A stretch of 14,041 nt of DNA from the NCBI GenBank assembly GCA_030428695.1, contig JAUIEM010000265.1, forward strand, positions 1-14,041. The letters run 5' to 3'. Shown piece after piece: positions 1 through 9,036 of this stretch. The stretch comes from a bacterium. GTDB taxonomy: Bacteria; Planctomycetota; J058; JAJDCP01. Numbering within the stretch: position 1 is the first letter of the stretch; every line of letters starts with the position of its first letter. A program made the translations under genes and the position numbers. The notes beneath the pieces are model-generated. The model ran no database searches, had not been told where the DNA came from, and was given only the letters and a program-made list of their open reading frames with translations.

Positions 1-1
1 C

Positions 2-937
2 CTGGTAGATAATGATCGGCTGGGCGTAGTGGCCAAAGGCGCCGACCGGCCCCGGGTCGATCTTGATGCCGACCATGCGGAAGTAGCCGACCTCCCGCCC
101 CGCGCGGATCGATCCCTTGACCCATCCGAGTCTCACCTTGTCGTAACGACGAAGTTCGCCGAGCACCCCGCGCAGACTGTGCCACTCGTAGTTCTTGATC
201 AGCATCAAGAGGCTGTTGCGATGGTTGAAGTAGATCTTCCAGAAGGAGTTGCGCTTCAGACTCGCGCCCCCGACGTGGTAGACGACGGCGTCGGGGACGT
301 AGACGATCCGGTAGCCTCGCAGGTGGATGCGCCAGGCGAGGTCGATCTCCTCCATGTGCATGAAGAAGTCCTCGTCGATCGGCCCGGTCTCGAAGAAGAC
401 CTCCTTGCGCAGCGCCATCGCGGTGCCGGTGGCCCAGAAGATGTCCATCGGCGTGTCGTACTGGCCCTCGTCCTTCTCGACCGTCTCGAACAGCCGGCCG
501 CGGCAGAAGGGGTAGCCGTACTTGTCGAGGAAGCCGCCGGCGGCCCCGGCGTAGTCGAAGGCGCTCCGGTCCTTCAGCGACCGCAGCTTCGGCGCGGCGG
601 CGCCGATACGTGGATCCTCGAAGGCCTCGACGAGCGGCTCGAGCCAGCCGGCGTCGACCTCGGTGTCGTTGTTGAGGAGCACGACGAGCTCGCCGCGCGC
701 GGCCCGGATCCCGATGTTCGAGGCCTTCGCGAAGCCGTAGTTCTTCGCGTTCCGCACGATCCTGACGGACGGGAAGCGCTCGCGCACGAGGGCGCGGCTC
801 TGGTCCTGCGAATTGTTGTCGACGAGCACCACCTCGAGCGGCCGGTAGCTCGTCTCCGCGAGGGAGCGGAGGCAGGCTTCGAGGATGGCTTCGCCCCGGT
901 GATGGGGGATGACGACTGAAACCAGGGGGCGGTACAT
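2..937 (-). CDS. Family 2 glycosyltransferase (rhamnosyltransferase-like), C-terminus missing at window edge
   Basis: Transfers a sugar from a nucleotide-sugar donor to a glycan acceptor, probably in cell-surface polysaccharide synthesis at the cytoplasmic face of the membrane. Seen: a GT-A nucleotide-binding start (VSVVIPHHRGEAILEACLRS, residues 6-25), VLVDNNSQD (37-45), NYGFAKASNIG (66-76) and LLNNDTEVD (87-95), which carries the metal-binding acidic motif. FWATGTAMALRKEVF (167-181) and DEDFFMHMEEIDLAWR (188-203), the usual acceptor/base region, follow. No stop is reached in 312 residues, so the C-terminus lies outside the window. The ATG at 937 is the only good start: an in-frame stop lies about 40 bases upstream and no ATG or GTG lies between. 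Its SD is weak. It sits 34 bases after the ADP-ribosylglycohydrolase-like gene on the same strand and is probably co-transcribed. Family assignment is firm; donor and acceptor cannot be read from sequence. Confidence 0.94.
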   Translation of the reverse strand, partial: MYRPLVSVVIPHHRGEAILEACLRSLAETSYRPLEVVLVDNNSQDQSRALVRERFPSVRIVRNAKNYGFAKASNIGIRAARGELVVLLNNDTEVDAGWLEPLVEAFEDPRIGAAAPKLRSLKDRSAFDYAGAAGGFLDKYGYPFCRGRLFETVEKDEGQYDTPMDIFWATGTAMALRKEVFFETGPIDEDFFMHMEEIDLAWRIHLRGYRIVYVPDAVVYHVGGASLKRNSFWKIYFNHRNSLLMLIKNYEWHSLRGVLGELRRYDKVRLGWVKGSIRAGREVGYFRMVGIKIDPGPVGAFGHYAQPIIIYQ

Positions 938-971
938 GGGGTCTCGAAGGGGATGGCGCAGGACCGGGCGG

Positions 972-2105
972 CTACCCTACCCGATCGCCGGGCGTGGGAG
1001 AAGGGAAAAGGCCCCCGTACGGCGGGAACAGGCGACGGAAGCCGTGCAGGAGAACGACGACGAGGAACAGCGGCGCGCGCAACAGCAGCGCGGGCCAGAA
1101 CAGCCGGAGCGGCCCCGGCCGCTCGGGCGCGCTCCCGTCGCCGGGGAAGGTCCGCGCGAGGCGCCCCGCGAGGCGCCGCATCCAGGGCACGGAGCGCGGC
1201 CACTCCCACAGCCCGGCGAGCCAGTCGGCGGGCAGCCCCGCGGCGCCGACGGTCGCTCCGGCCAGGGCGCCGACGATCGCGCCGCTGGTGTCCGCGTCGC
1301 CGCCGAGGGCGATCACCGCCGCGAGCGCGGCGCGGAAGTCGCCCGGATGGCGCAACCAGCCGTAGAGGGCGACCGGGACGGTGTGATTGATGTAGCCGCT
1401 GACGCCCCGCTCCAGGCCGAGGGCCGCGGCGTAGGCGGCGGCGCTCTCGCCGCCTTCGAGGCCGGCCCGGGCCCGCTCGAGATGGCCGGCCAGCTCTTCC
1501 CCCTCCACCCCTTCGCGCAGGCTGTCCAGGGCAGCCAGGGGGTCGAGCCCGGGCCCCTCGCGCGCGCCGAGGCGCGCGGCGCGCGCGACCAGGAGCGCCC
1601 CCTCCGTCGCCTTCGGGTCGGTGTGCGTCAGCCGCGTCGCCGCCTCGACCAGCGCGCGCAGCCTCGCCCCGTCGGCGACCAGGCCGAGCAGCGCGCTGCG
1701 CATCGCCGGGCCGTTGCCGGCGGAGAAGACCCCGGAGCGTTGCGGCGGGAAGCCGAGCCACAGCTTGCACAGCGCGCGCAGGGTCGCGAGGCCGACCCCC
1801 GCCGGCAGCCCGAGCAGCCAGCCGCGCAGGCGCCAGCCGAGGGAGCGGGCGAAGGCGGAAGGGTCGTCCGGGGCGGCGAGCAGGGCCTGCCCGACCAGGC
1901 AGGTGTGCTCGGTGTCGTCGCTGACCATGCCGCGGCCGAACAGGAAGCGATGCCGCAGCTCCGTGCCGAACAGGCGCCGGGCCCGGCCCGGACGCAGGCC
2001 CTCGCGCGGCAGGCCGAGGGCGTCGCCGAGCGCCGTGCCGAGCAGGACCCCGGCGAACAGGTCGCCGCGCTCGCGGGGGCGGGGAGGTTCGGGGGCAGCG
2101 TGCAT
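972..2105 (-). CDS. ADP-ribosylglycohydrolase (ARH/DraG) family protein with C-terminal membrane segment
   Basis: 377 residues. Members of this family hydrolyse ADP-ribose from proteins or small molecules using two Mg ions. Seen: DLFAGVLLGTALGDALG (15-31), SDDTEHT (62-68), HTDPKA (161-166) and GGDADTSGAIVGALAG (268-283). These are the acidic metal-binding motifs of the family, in the right order and all intact, so an active hydrolase is likely. After the catalytic domain, residues 334-354 form a hydrophobic stretch (LRLFWPALLLRAPLFLVVVLL) followed by a basic FRRLFPP tail. This suggests anchoring to the inner face of the membrane, which is unusual for the family. The ATG at 2105 has GGAG about 7 bases upstream. 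A much longer open frame runs upstream, but its sequence is antisense to the next gene and is not family-like. Substrate unknown; no ADP-ribosyltransferase partner is visible. It precedes the glycosyltransferase. Confidence 0.9.
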   Translation of the reverse strand: MHAAPEPPRPRERGDLFAGVLLGTALGDALGLPREGLRPGRARRLFGTELRHRFLFGRGMVSDDTEHTCLVGQALLAAPDDPSAFARSLGWRLRGWLLGLPAGVGLATLRALCKLWLGFPPQRSGVFSAGNGPAMRSALLGLVADGARLRALVEAATRLTHTDPKATEGALLVARAARLGAREGPGLDPLAALDSLREGVEGEELAGHLERARAGLEGGESAAAYAAALGLERGVSGYINHTVPVALYGWLRHPGDFRAALAAVIALGGDADTSGAIVGALAGATVGAAGLPADWLAGLWEWPRSVPWMRRLAGRLARTFPGDGSAPERPGPLRLFWPALLLRAPLFLVVVLLHGFRRLFPPYGGLFPSPTPGDRVG

Positions 2106-2231
2106 CGTCGCTCCGGGGCTTTGGGCATATCCTGGCGCCGTGGGGCAGCGTCCACAAGCCGGGAGCGGAGAACTTTGAAACACCTGCCGCTTCGCAGGCG
2201 TCAGAGGAAGGACCCGAACCCGGAGACCCCG
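2106..2231. promoter_or_regulatory. Divergent intergenic region (ADP-ribosylglycohydrolase-like / secreted protein)
   Basis: This 126-bp gap separates two genes pointing away from each other, so it should hold both promoters. The only clearly less GC-rich spots are around 2123-2131 (GGGCATATCC) and 2171-2181 (AACTTTGAAAC). No convincing -35/-10 pair can be called by eye. A short inverted repeat, CCTGC (2183-2187) / GCAGG (2194-2198), lies in the probable leader of the plus-strand gene. The SD of that gene, GGAG, is at 2222-2225. Confidence 0.4.
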
Positions 2232-2762
2232 ATGCGCCTCTGCCTCCTCTTCGCCCTGGCCCTCGTCGCCGCAGCCCAGGACAAGCCCGACCCGACCGTG
2301 CTCTACGCCGACGAGAGCTGGACCCACATCGGCGACGGGAACTTCGCGGCCGACTCGAACGCGGCCGGCGACATGACCTTCGCCGTCGAAGGCGGCGCCC
2401 TCGAGCTGCGCTTCGCGATCGCCCCGGAGAGCCGCGCCCTGCTCGCCGACACCACCTGGACCTGCGTCGAGCTGAGCGGCGAGGTGATCGGCAACGACGT
2501 CGCCCGCCTCGACACCGTCCAGCCCACGCGGGTGCTGCTCGACGGCAAGCAGGTCGGCACGATCACCGCGAGCGGCGCGTTCCGCATCCAGATCCCCCTC
2601 ACCGCCTTCGCCCCCGAGCTCGAGGAGCACCTCCTGCGCATCGAGAGCGGCGAGAACGGCGAGCACGACCGCGACGACCAGGAGCTCGGCATGTTCACCC
2701 TGCGCCTCAGTCGGGAGCCTCTGCCCGCGCCGAAAGAGGAACCCGAAGCCCCCGACGAGTAG
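2232..2762 (+). CDS. Small secreted protein of unknown function
   Basis: 176 residues, not recognised. Residues 1-16 (MRLCLLFALALVAAAQ) are a short, typical type I signal peptide with a cleavage point near AAAQ. There is no lipobox cysteine at the end of the hydrophobic stretch. The mature part is acidic and looks beta-rich, with alternating strands such as GALELRFAIAP, PTRVLLDGKQVGTI, GAFRIQIPL and GMFTLRLSREP. It ends in a Pro/Glu-rich tail (PAPKEEPEAPDE). Such a profile suits a small beta-sandwich exported to the periplasm or surface, but no family motif is visible. The ATG at 2232 is supported by GGAG at 2222-2225. It is followed after 61 bases by the arrestin-like membrane protein on the same strand; that gene has its own strong SD, and joint function is only a guess. 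Confidence 0.75.
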   Translation: MRLCLLFALALVAAAQDKPDPTVLYADESWTHIGDGNFAADSNAAGDMTFAVEGGALELRFAIAPESRALLADTTWTCVELSGEVIGNDVARLDTVQPTRVLLDGKQVGTITASGAFRIQIPLTAFAPELEEHLLRIESGENGEHDRDDQELGMFTLRLSREPLPAPKEEPEAPDE

Positions 2763-2823
2763 CCCACGGAGCTGGAACGGGGGGCAGGCCCGGCGTAGGC
2801 TGGAGGTCCCGGAGGCCCTGCCG

Positions 2824-3894
2824 ATGTCCGTACGTGTCTTCGTCGAGCCCGAGAAGATCCGCAACGTCGCGGGAGAGCCGCTGCGCGGAGAGGTCATCGT
2901 CGAGGTCGATGCGGCCTGCCGCTGCAAGAACCTGTCGGTCAAGCTCTTCTGGCAGGCCGGCGAGGGCCGACTCGTCCGCGACACGGGCGGCCTGCTCGCG
3001 CGGCGCCTGCACAAGGGCTCCTGGAAACCCGGCCGCCACGCGTTCCGGTTCGAGTTCCCCACCCCCTTCGACGGCCCCTGGGTCTACGACGGCCGGAAGT
3101 TCTCGCTCGAGTGGATCGTCGAGGCCCACGCCGACCTCGAGCGCGGCGAGGACGTCACGACGCGGCGGGCGGTGATGCTGAGTCCCCCACCGCTGCGCCT
3201 CGATCCAGGTCCGTTCTGCAGCCCCGAGCCGCGGATCGCGCCCGCCTACGACGGCGATCCCCCCTGGCTGCTGCGCGGTCTGGCGATCTTCTGCGCGGCG
3301 CTCGTCGTCGGCTTCGTCGTCGATCTCGTCTGGTTCAGGGGCAAGGGTGGATTCTGCCTCGGTCTGCCCGTCGCCGGTCTGGTCGCCTGGGCCACGGGCA
3401 AGGAGTGGCTGCGACAACGTTCGCAGACGGTCATGGGGGTAGAGGCCTTCTCGGTCCAGCCACTGACGACCCACGCCGGCGGTGCGGTGACGGTCCACCT
3501 GCGCCTGCGCCCGCGGCGGGACCTCAAGGTGCGGTCGATCCGCGTGATGCTGCGTCGCTTCGAGCAGTTCCGGGTCCCGGAAGGGCGCCGGCGCATTCAG
3601 ATGCGGAAGGGAGCGCCGCAGGTCCGCCAGTACGTGACCAAACGCGAGCAGGTCTTCGAGCTGGCCGAGGAGGTCAAGAAGGGGGGCTGGATCGGCGCCG
3701 GAGAGCCCTATGAGCTCACCCACACGCTGACCGTGCCCGCGGACGCCGGCTACAGCTTCACGGCGAAGAACAACAGCGTGGTCTGGGCTGCCGGAGTCGA
3801 CTTCGCCCTCGACAAGACGGGCTGGTCACGCTGGCAGCCCATCCGCCTGGTGCCCGCGTCCCCTCCGCCGCCGTCTGTCGAGCAGCCCGGGTAG
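2824..3894 (+). CDS. Predicted membrane protein with two arrestin-like beta domains around a transmembrane hairpin
   Basis: 356 residues. The N-terminal part (1-120) reads like an arrestin/Spo0M-type beta sandwich: LRGEVIVEVDAACRCKNLSV (20-39), the turn GSWKPGRHAFRFEFPTP (65-81), then SLEWIVEAHADLERGEDVTT (94-113). Two hydrophobic segments follow, about 148-169 (WLLRGLAIFCAALVVGFVVDLV) and 176-191. They are joined by a short loop (WFRGKGG), which suggests a membrane hairpin with both beta domains on the same side. The C-terminal part (205-343) repeats the pattern: GGAVTVHLRLRPRRDLKVRS (219-238), then PYELTHTLTVPADAGYSFTA (295-314). The ATG at 2824 has GGAGG at 2811-2815. There is no signal peptide, so the beta domains are probably cytoplasmic. 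The fold call rests on pattern recognition only; function is unknown. An alternative is an unrelated beta-sandwich membrane protein. Confidence 0.72.
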   Translation: MSVRVFVEPEKIRNVAGEPLRGEVIVEVDAACRCKNLSVKLFWQAGEGRLVRDTGGLLARRLHKGSWKPGRHAFRFEFPTPFDGPWVYDGRKFSLEWIVEAHADLERGEDVTTRRAVMLSPPPLRLDPGPFCSPEPRIAPAYDGDPPWLLRGLAIFCAALVVGFVVDLVWFRGKGGFCLGLPVAGLVAWATGKEWLRQRSQTVMGVEAFSVQPLTTHAGGAVTVHLRLRPRRDLKVRSIRVMLRRFEQFRVPEGRRRIQMRKGAPQVRQYVTKREQVFELAEEVKKGGWIGAGEPYELTHTLTVPADAGYSFTAKNNSVVWAAGVDFALDKTGWSRWQPIRLVPASPPPPSVEQPG

Positions 3895-3951
3895 ACCGCG
3901 GGCTCAGCCTCGGGGCCCGGAAAAGAACAGGTCGAGCACCGAGGGTACGGA

Positions 3952-3972
3952 TGCGGCAGGAATTACGCCGCA
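3952..3972. terminator. Possible stem-loop between convergent genes
   Basis: The 98-bp gap between the arrestin-like gene and glpK, which converge here, holds a 6-bp perfect inverted repeat TGCGGC (3952-3957) / GCCGCA (3967-3972) with a 9-base loop. A second, wider repeat, CCTCGG / CCGAGG, lies at about 3908-3943. Neither has a clear T-tract on either strand, so this is at best a weak or Rho-assisted bidirectional terminator. Confidence 0.25.
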
Positions 3973-3992
3973 GGCGCGCCCGAATGCCTGAC

Positions 3993-5483
<1,491 letters not shown>

Positions 5484-5754
5484 GGGGCGACTCCTCGGCT
5501 TGAACCCGTTTGATTTTCCGGGACTCCTGCGGCGGCCCGGAGGCCGTAGATCTCGGGCGCTTCGAGCCTTCTGCGCTGCTCGGCTCCGCTGCTCGAAGAC
5601 TCGAGGCGCGCGACCTCAAGCGGCCTTCGGGCCCTCGCGACGAAATCCCGGTGAATCGACCGGGCTGAAAGGCGTCAGTGTGCCGCCTGGGCACACACGA
5701 TGCAAGCGCTCGCAGGTCGGCCCGGGAGGCGCGCCGACCCGACCACGGTCGGGT
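5484..5754. other. 271-bp non-coding gap between ackA and glpK, rich in inverted repeats
   Basis: No plausible gene on either strand. The gap holds a run of short perfect inverted repeats: CGGCC/GGCCG (5533-5546), CTTCGAGC/GCTCGAAG (5560-5567 / 5591-5598), CCCGGT/ACCGGG (5647-5664), GTGTGCC/GGCACAC (5678-5696), GGTCGGC/GCCGACC (5715-5739) and ACCCGACC/GGTCGGGT (5737-5754). The element GCTGCTCG occurs twice, 13 bases apart (5575 and 5588). The part nearest glpK (5484-5530) is a little less GC-rich and could hold its promoter. The region may be terminator, leader or small-RNA sequence; GC-rich DNA also produces chance repeats. Confidence 0.45.
5737..5754 (-). terminator. Stem-loop abutting the ackA stop codon
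   Basis: Perfect 8-bp inverted repeat ACCCGACC (5737-5744) / GGTCGGGT (5747-5754), ending directly next to the ackA stop codon at 5755-5757. The 2-base spacer means the real loop would be about 6 bases with a 6-bp stem. No U-rich tract follows on the minus strand, so it is a candidate attenuator, RNA 3'-end stabiliser or imperfect terminator rather than a textbook intrinsic terminator. Confidence 0.4.
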
Positions 5755-6933
5755 TCAGCTCGCGAGCAGCGCCGCGGTGTCGCGGGCGATCATGCGCTCC
5801 TCGTCGGTCGGCACGACAAGCAGCCGGACCGGCGAGTCGTCCGTCGCGATGTCGCCCTCTTCGGGGGCGGCGCGGTTCCTGTCGCGGTCGAGCGCGATGC
5901 CGAGCCCCGTCAGGTCGGCGAGCACGCGCTCGCGCATCGCGACGCCGTGCTCTCCGATGCCGCCGGTCAGCACGATCGCGTCGGCGCCGTCGAGCACTGC
6001 GTGGAATGCGCCGATGTAGCGGCGGGCGCGATGGGCGAAGACGGCCAGGGCGAGCCGGGCGCGCGCGTCGCCTGCCGCGGCCTTCTCCTCGAGATCGCGC
6101 AGGTCGTGGCTGTGCCCCGAGAGCCCGAGCAGCCCGCTCTGGCGGTTCAGCATCGTCTCGAGCGCCTCGTCGTCGAGGCCTTCGACGCGCTTGATGTAGA
6201 GCAGCGTGCCGGGGTCGACGTCCCCGGGCCGGGTGCCCATCACGAGCCCGGGCAGGGGCGTCAAGCCCATGCTGGTGTCTACGCTGCGGCCGCCCCGGAT
6301 CGCGGTCGCCGAGCACCCGTTGCCGAGGTGCAGGGTGATCAGCGCCAGCTCTTCGAGCGGTCGGCCGAGAAGCTCGGCGGCGCGGGCCGCGACGTAGCGG
6401 TGGCTGGTGCCGTGGAAGCCGTAGCGCCGCACGCCCTGCTCTTCGTACAGCCGGTACGGCAGGGCGTAGAGAAAGGCCTCTTGCGGGATGCTCTGATGGA
6501 AGGCGGTGTCGAACACGGCGACCTGCGGAGTCCCCGGGAAGAGCGCGGTCGCCGCGCGGATCCCGGCGAGGTTGGCCGGGTTGTGCAGGGGCGCGAGGCG
6601 CGCGTGCGCTTCGATCGCCCGCTCGACATCGGGTCCGATCACCACCGCATCGCTGAATGCTTCGCCGCCGTGGACGACACGGTGCCCCACCGCAGAGATG
6701 TCCTCCGCCGCCACGCCGGTCTGCTCGAGGATGCGGGCGAGGGCCTCACGGACGTCCGCCACCGGCCCGGGGCTGCGGACCTCCTCCCCGTCGCGGGTGA
6801 AGCGGAGCGCGGCCTCGGGGCCGCCGAGCCGCTCGTAGTTTCCGGCCAGCAGCCGCCGCTCTTCGGGCATCGCGAAAACCGAGAACTTCAGCGAGGAGCT
6901 GCCGGCGTTGACGGTAAAGACCCTCCTCATCAT
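5755..6933 (-). CDS. ackA: Acetate kinase
   Basis: 392 residues, close to the family norm of about 400. Interconverts acetyl phosphate + ADP and acetate + ATP in the cytoplasm, yielding ATP during acetate overflow or fermentation, or activating acetate in reverse. Seen: VNAGSSSLKF (8-17, the first phosphate loop with Asn9 and Lys16), GHRVVHGGE with the substrate arginine, VFDTAFHQSIP with the catalytic Asp, YGFHGTSHRYV, LHLGNGCS, DTSMGLTPLPGLVMGTRPGD and TGGIGEHG near the C-terminus. All signature blocks of the ASKHA acetokinase family are present in order. Two small differences from common versions are visible: Pro after the TR of MGTRPGD, and EH where EN is usual in the GIGE motif. The first ATG (6933) overlaps the pta stop codon by 4 bases (ATGA). 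An ATG follows immediately and could be used instead. GGAGG lies 5 bases before the first. Translation is probably coupled to pta. Confidence 0.97.
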   Translation of the reverse strand: MMRRVFTVNAGSSSLKFSVFAMPEERRLLAGNYERLGGPEAALRFTRDGEEVRSPGPVADVREALARILEQTGVAAEDISAVGHRVVHGGEAFSDAVVIGPDVERAIEAHARLAPLHNPANLAGIRAATALFPGTPQVAVFDTAFHQSIPQEAFLYALPYRLYEEQGVRRYGFHGTSHRYVAARAAELLGRPLEELALITLHLGNGCSATAIRGGRSVDTSMGLTPLPGLVMGTRPGDVDPGTLLYIKRVEGLDDEALETMLNRQSGLLGLSGHSHDLRDLEEKAAAGDARARLALAVFAHRARRYIGAFHAVLDGADAIVLTGGIGEHGVAMRERVLADLTGLGIALDRDRNRAAPEEGDIATDDSPVRLLVVPTDEERMIARDTAALLAS

Positions 6934-9032
6934 CGGGCCTCCGTCGCCGCTTCCGCGATCTGGCGGGCCTGCAGGGCCGTGATCGCGATGGTGTAGATGA
7001 TGTCCTCGACCAGGGAACCGCGGCTGAGATCGTTCACCGGCTTCTTCAGTCCCTGCAGGACCGGACCGACAGCGATCGCGTCCGCCGAGCGCTGCACCGC
7101 CTTGTAGGTGGTGTTGCCGGCGTTCAGGTCGGGGAAGATCAGCACGGTCGCGTGCCCGGCCACCGGGCTGTCCGGCGCCTTCTGGGCCGCGACGTCGACG
7201 ACCGCCGCGGCGTCGTACTGCAGGGGCCCGTCGATCACCAGCGTGGGGTCGAGCGCCCGTGCCCGCGCGGTGGCTTTGCGCACCTTCTCGACCTCGCGCC
7301 CGGAGCCGGACGTGCCCGTCGAGTAGGACAGCATCGCGACCTTGGGCTCGACGCCGAAGGCCCGCGCGGTGCGCGCGCTCTGGATCGCGATCTCGGCGAG
7401 CTGCTCGGCGCTCGGGTCGGGATTGACCGCGCAGTCGCCATACACCAGCACCCGGTCCCGCAGGCACATGAAGAACACGCTCGACACGACCGAGTAGCCT
7501 GGCGAGGTCTTGATGATCTCGAAGGCCGGCCGGATGGTGTGGGCGGTCGTGTGGACCGCGCCGGACACGAGGCCGTCGGCGAGGTCGTTGTGGACCATCA
7601 TCGTGCCGAAGTAGACCGTGTCGAGCATCAGGTCGAGGGCGTGCGGAAGCGTCATGCCCTTGTGCGCGCGCAATGCGGTGTACTCCTCGGCGAAGCGCTG
7701 CCGCAGCTCGCTCCGGGCCGGGTCGATCAGCTCGGCGCCAGCGATCTCGGCGCCCGCCTTCTGGGCTGCGGCCCGGATCTTCTCCACGTCTCCGAGCAGG
7801 ATCAGCCGCGCGAGCCTGTGCTCGAGGACATAGCCAGCGGCCGCCAGCGTGCGTGGCTCATCCCCTTCGGGAAGGACGATACAGCGGTCCGCCGCGATCG
7901 CCTCGCGGGCGATGCGGAAGCGAAAGGCCGCGGGGGACAGGCGCTGCTCGGGTTCGGCCGCGAGCGCCTCGAGCAGCACCTCGCGCGCCAGCCCCTCGGC
8001 GATCACGCGCATCGCCAGCTGGGCTTTGTCCGTGTCGTCGACCTCGAGGCAGGACCGGTAGGAGCGCACCCGTGCAGCGGTCTCGTAGGTGTCGAAGGGC
8101 ACGGAGAGGACCGGCAGCGTCTCGGTGTCGACGGCCTCGATCAGACGCAGCGTGTCCGGCGAGGGCCTCAGCCCTCCGCTCAGGACGAGCCCACTCAACG
8201 GTCCGCGGTCGGCGGCTATGCCCCAGGCGGCGGCCGCGAGCACGATGTCGTCGCGGTCGCCCCCGGTGATCAGGAGTGAGTGGTCTTCGACCACGGCCAG
8301 CGCGTTGGCGACCGTCATCGCCGCGATCTGGGAGCGCCGGACGCGCCGTCCGAGGCCCCCCTCGCCCGCGATCACCGACGCGTCCAGATGTCGCATCAGG
8401 TCGACGACCCGCGGCTCGGTCAGCGCCTCGACGAAGGGGAAGCAGCCGAGCAGCTGGAACGGGCCGAGCCGGCTGCCCGGCGCCCGCAACCGTTCTTCGG
8501 GCACGCAGTTGAGAAACACTCCGAGGATGTCGAGCCCTGCGGCCCGGTACGGCTTGCAGAACAGCTCGAGCGCTTCGAGCACGTCCTCGTCGGGGAGCTC
8601 GCCGACGTTCTGCAGGACGGCGATCGAGGGAGCCAGGCAGCCCGCGATGGTCTGGTTCAGCTCGTGGGCGAGGGTGGCGTCATCATCGAGGACCCCCTCG
8701 ATGATGATCGTGTCGGCCCTGCCCGACAGCTCCTCGTAGCGCTCGAGCAGCCAGGCCTCGAGCTCGGATTCCCGCTCGGTGGTGCACAGATCCTCTGCGC
8801 GGTCGCGCGGCAGCGGCTCGACGGACGGAACATCGGCCTGGTGTCGGGCGACGAGGGCGCAGCTGCGGTCGGCACTGCAGGTGCCGGAGCCGCGGTGCGC
8901 GTTCTTGGCGCGCGCGATCGGCTTGAAGTAGGCGACGCGCACGCCCTGGCGGTCGAGTGCGTGCAGCAGGCCGAGGCTGAGCATCGAGAGGCTCTTCGCT
9001 TCGGTGGAGAGCAACAAGAGGGCGCGGGTCAT
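6930..9032 (-). CDS. pta: Phosphate acetyltransferase, long three-domain form
   Basis: 700 residues, matching the long (E. coli-type, about 714) Pta. Converts acetyl-CoA + phosphate to acetyl phosphate + CoA in the cytoplasm. Domains: an N-terminal BioD-like P-loop-fold domain (about 1-215), a DRTGG domain (about 216-330) and the catalytic PTA_PTB domain (about 375-695). Seen in the catalytic part: IVLPEGDEPRT (385-395), GLVSGAVHTTAHTIRP (487-502), YGDCAVNPDPSAEQLAEIAI (531-550), SYSTGTSGSG (569-578), IDGPLQYDAA (600-609) and FPDLNAGNTTYKAVQRSAD (633-651). The N-terminal nucleotide loop is degenerate (LLSTEAKSLSMLSLG), so that domain is more likely regulatory than a working ATPase. The ATG at 9032 is preceded by AAGGAG with 6-base spacing. 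This SD lies in a perfect 10-bp inverted repeat (see the leader entry). It overlaps ackA by 4 bases, the classic pta-ackA operon, here in the order pta first. Confidence 0.97.
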   Translation of the reverse strand: MTRALLLLSTEAKSLSMLSLGLLHALDRQGVRVAYFKPIARAKNAHRGSGTCSADRSCALVARHQADVPSVEPLPRDRAEDLCTTERESELEAWLLERYEELSGRADTIIIEGVLDDDATLAHELNQTIAGCLAPSIAVLQNVGELPDEDVLEALELFCKPYRAAGLDILGVFLNCVPEERLRAPGSRLGPFQLLGCFPFVEALTEPRVVDLMRHLDASVIAGEGGLGRRVRRSQIAAMTVANALAVVEDHSLLITGGDRDDIVLAAAAWGIAADRGPLSGLVLSGGLRPSPDTLRLIEAVDTETLPVLSVPFDTYETAARVRSYRSCLEVDDTDKAQLAMRVIAEGLAREVLLEALAAEPEQRLSPAAFRFRIAREAIAADRCIVLPEGDEPRTLAAAGYVLEHRLARLILLGDVEKIRAAAQKAGAEIAGAELIDPARSELRQRFAEEYTALRAHKGMTLPHALDLMLDTVYFGTMMVHNDLADGLVSGAVHTTAHTIRPAFEIIKTSPGYSVVSSVFFMCLRDRVLVYGDCAVNPDPSAEQLAEIAIQSARTARAFGVEPKVAMLSYSTGTSGSGREVEKVRKATARARALDPTLVIDGPLQYDAAAVVDVAAQKAPDSPVAGHATVLIFPDLNAGNTTYKAVQRSADAIAVGPVLQGLKKPVNDLSRGSLVEDIIYTIAITALQARQIAEAATEAR

Positions 9033-9036
9033 TCGG

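Noticed and set aside
574..2157. 527-residue minus-strand open frame overlapping the glycosyltransferase and ADP-ribosylglycohydrolase-like genes
   Set aside because: Arg/Pro/Ala-rich shadow frame; the other minus-strand frames carry the conserved motifs of both families.
909..2762. 617-residue plus-strand open frame covering the ADP-ribosylglycohydrolase-like gene
   Set aside because: Its first 440 residues are low-complexity Arg/Ala/Glu/Gly sequence antisense to a gene with clear family motifs. Only the end, from the ATG at 2232, is real.
2707..3723. 338-residue minus-strand frame opposite the arrestin-like gene
   Set aside because: Asp/Arg/Glu-rich mirror frame without motif; the plus-strand frame has a strong SD, membrane segments and beta-strand pattern.
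5641..5670. tRNA T-arm-like hairpin CCCGGT...ACCGGG
   Set aside because: The loop is 6 bases and lacks the TTCRA sequence; no acceptor stem or anticodon arm fits around it.
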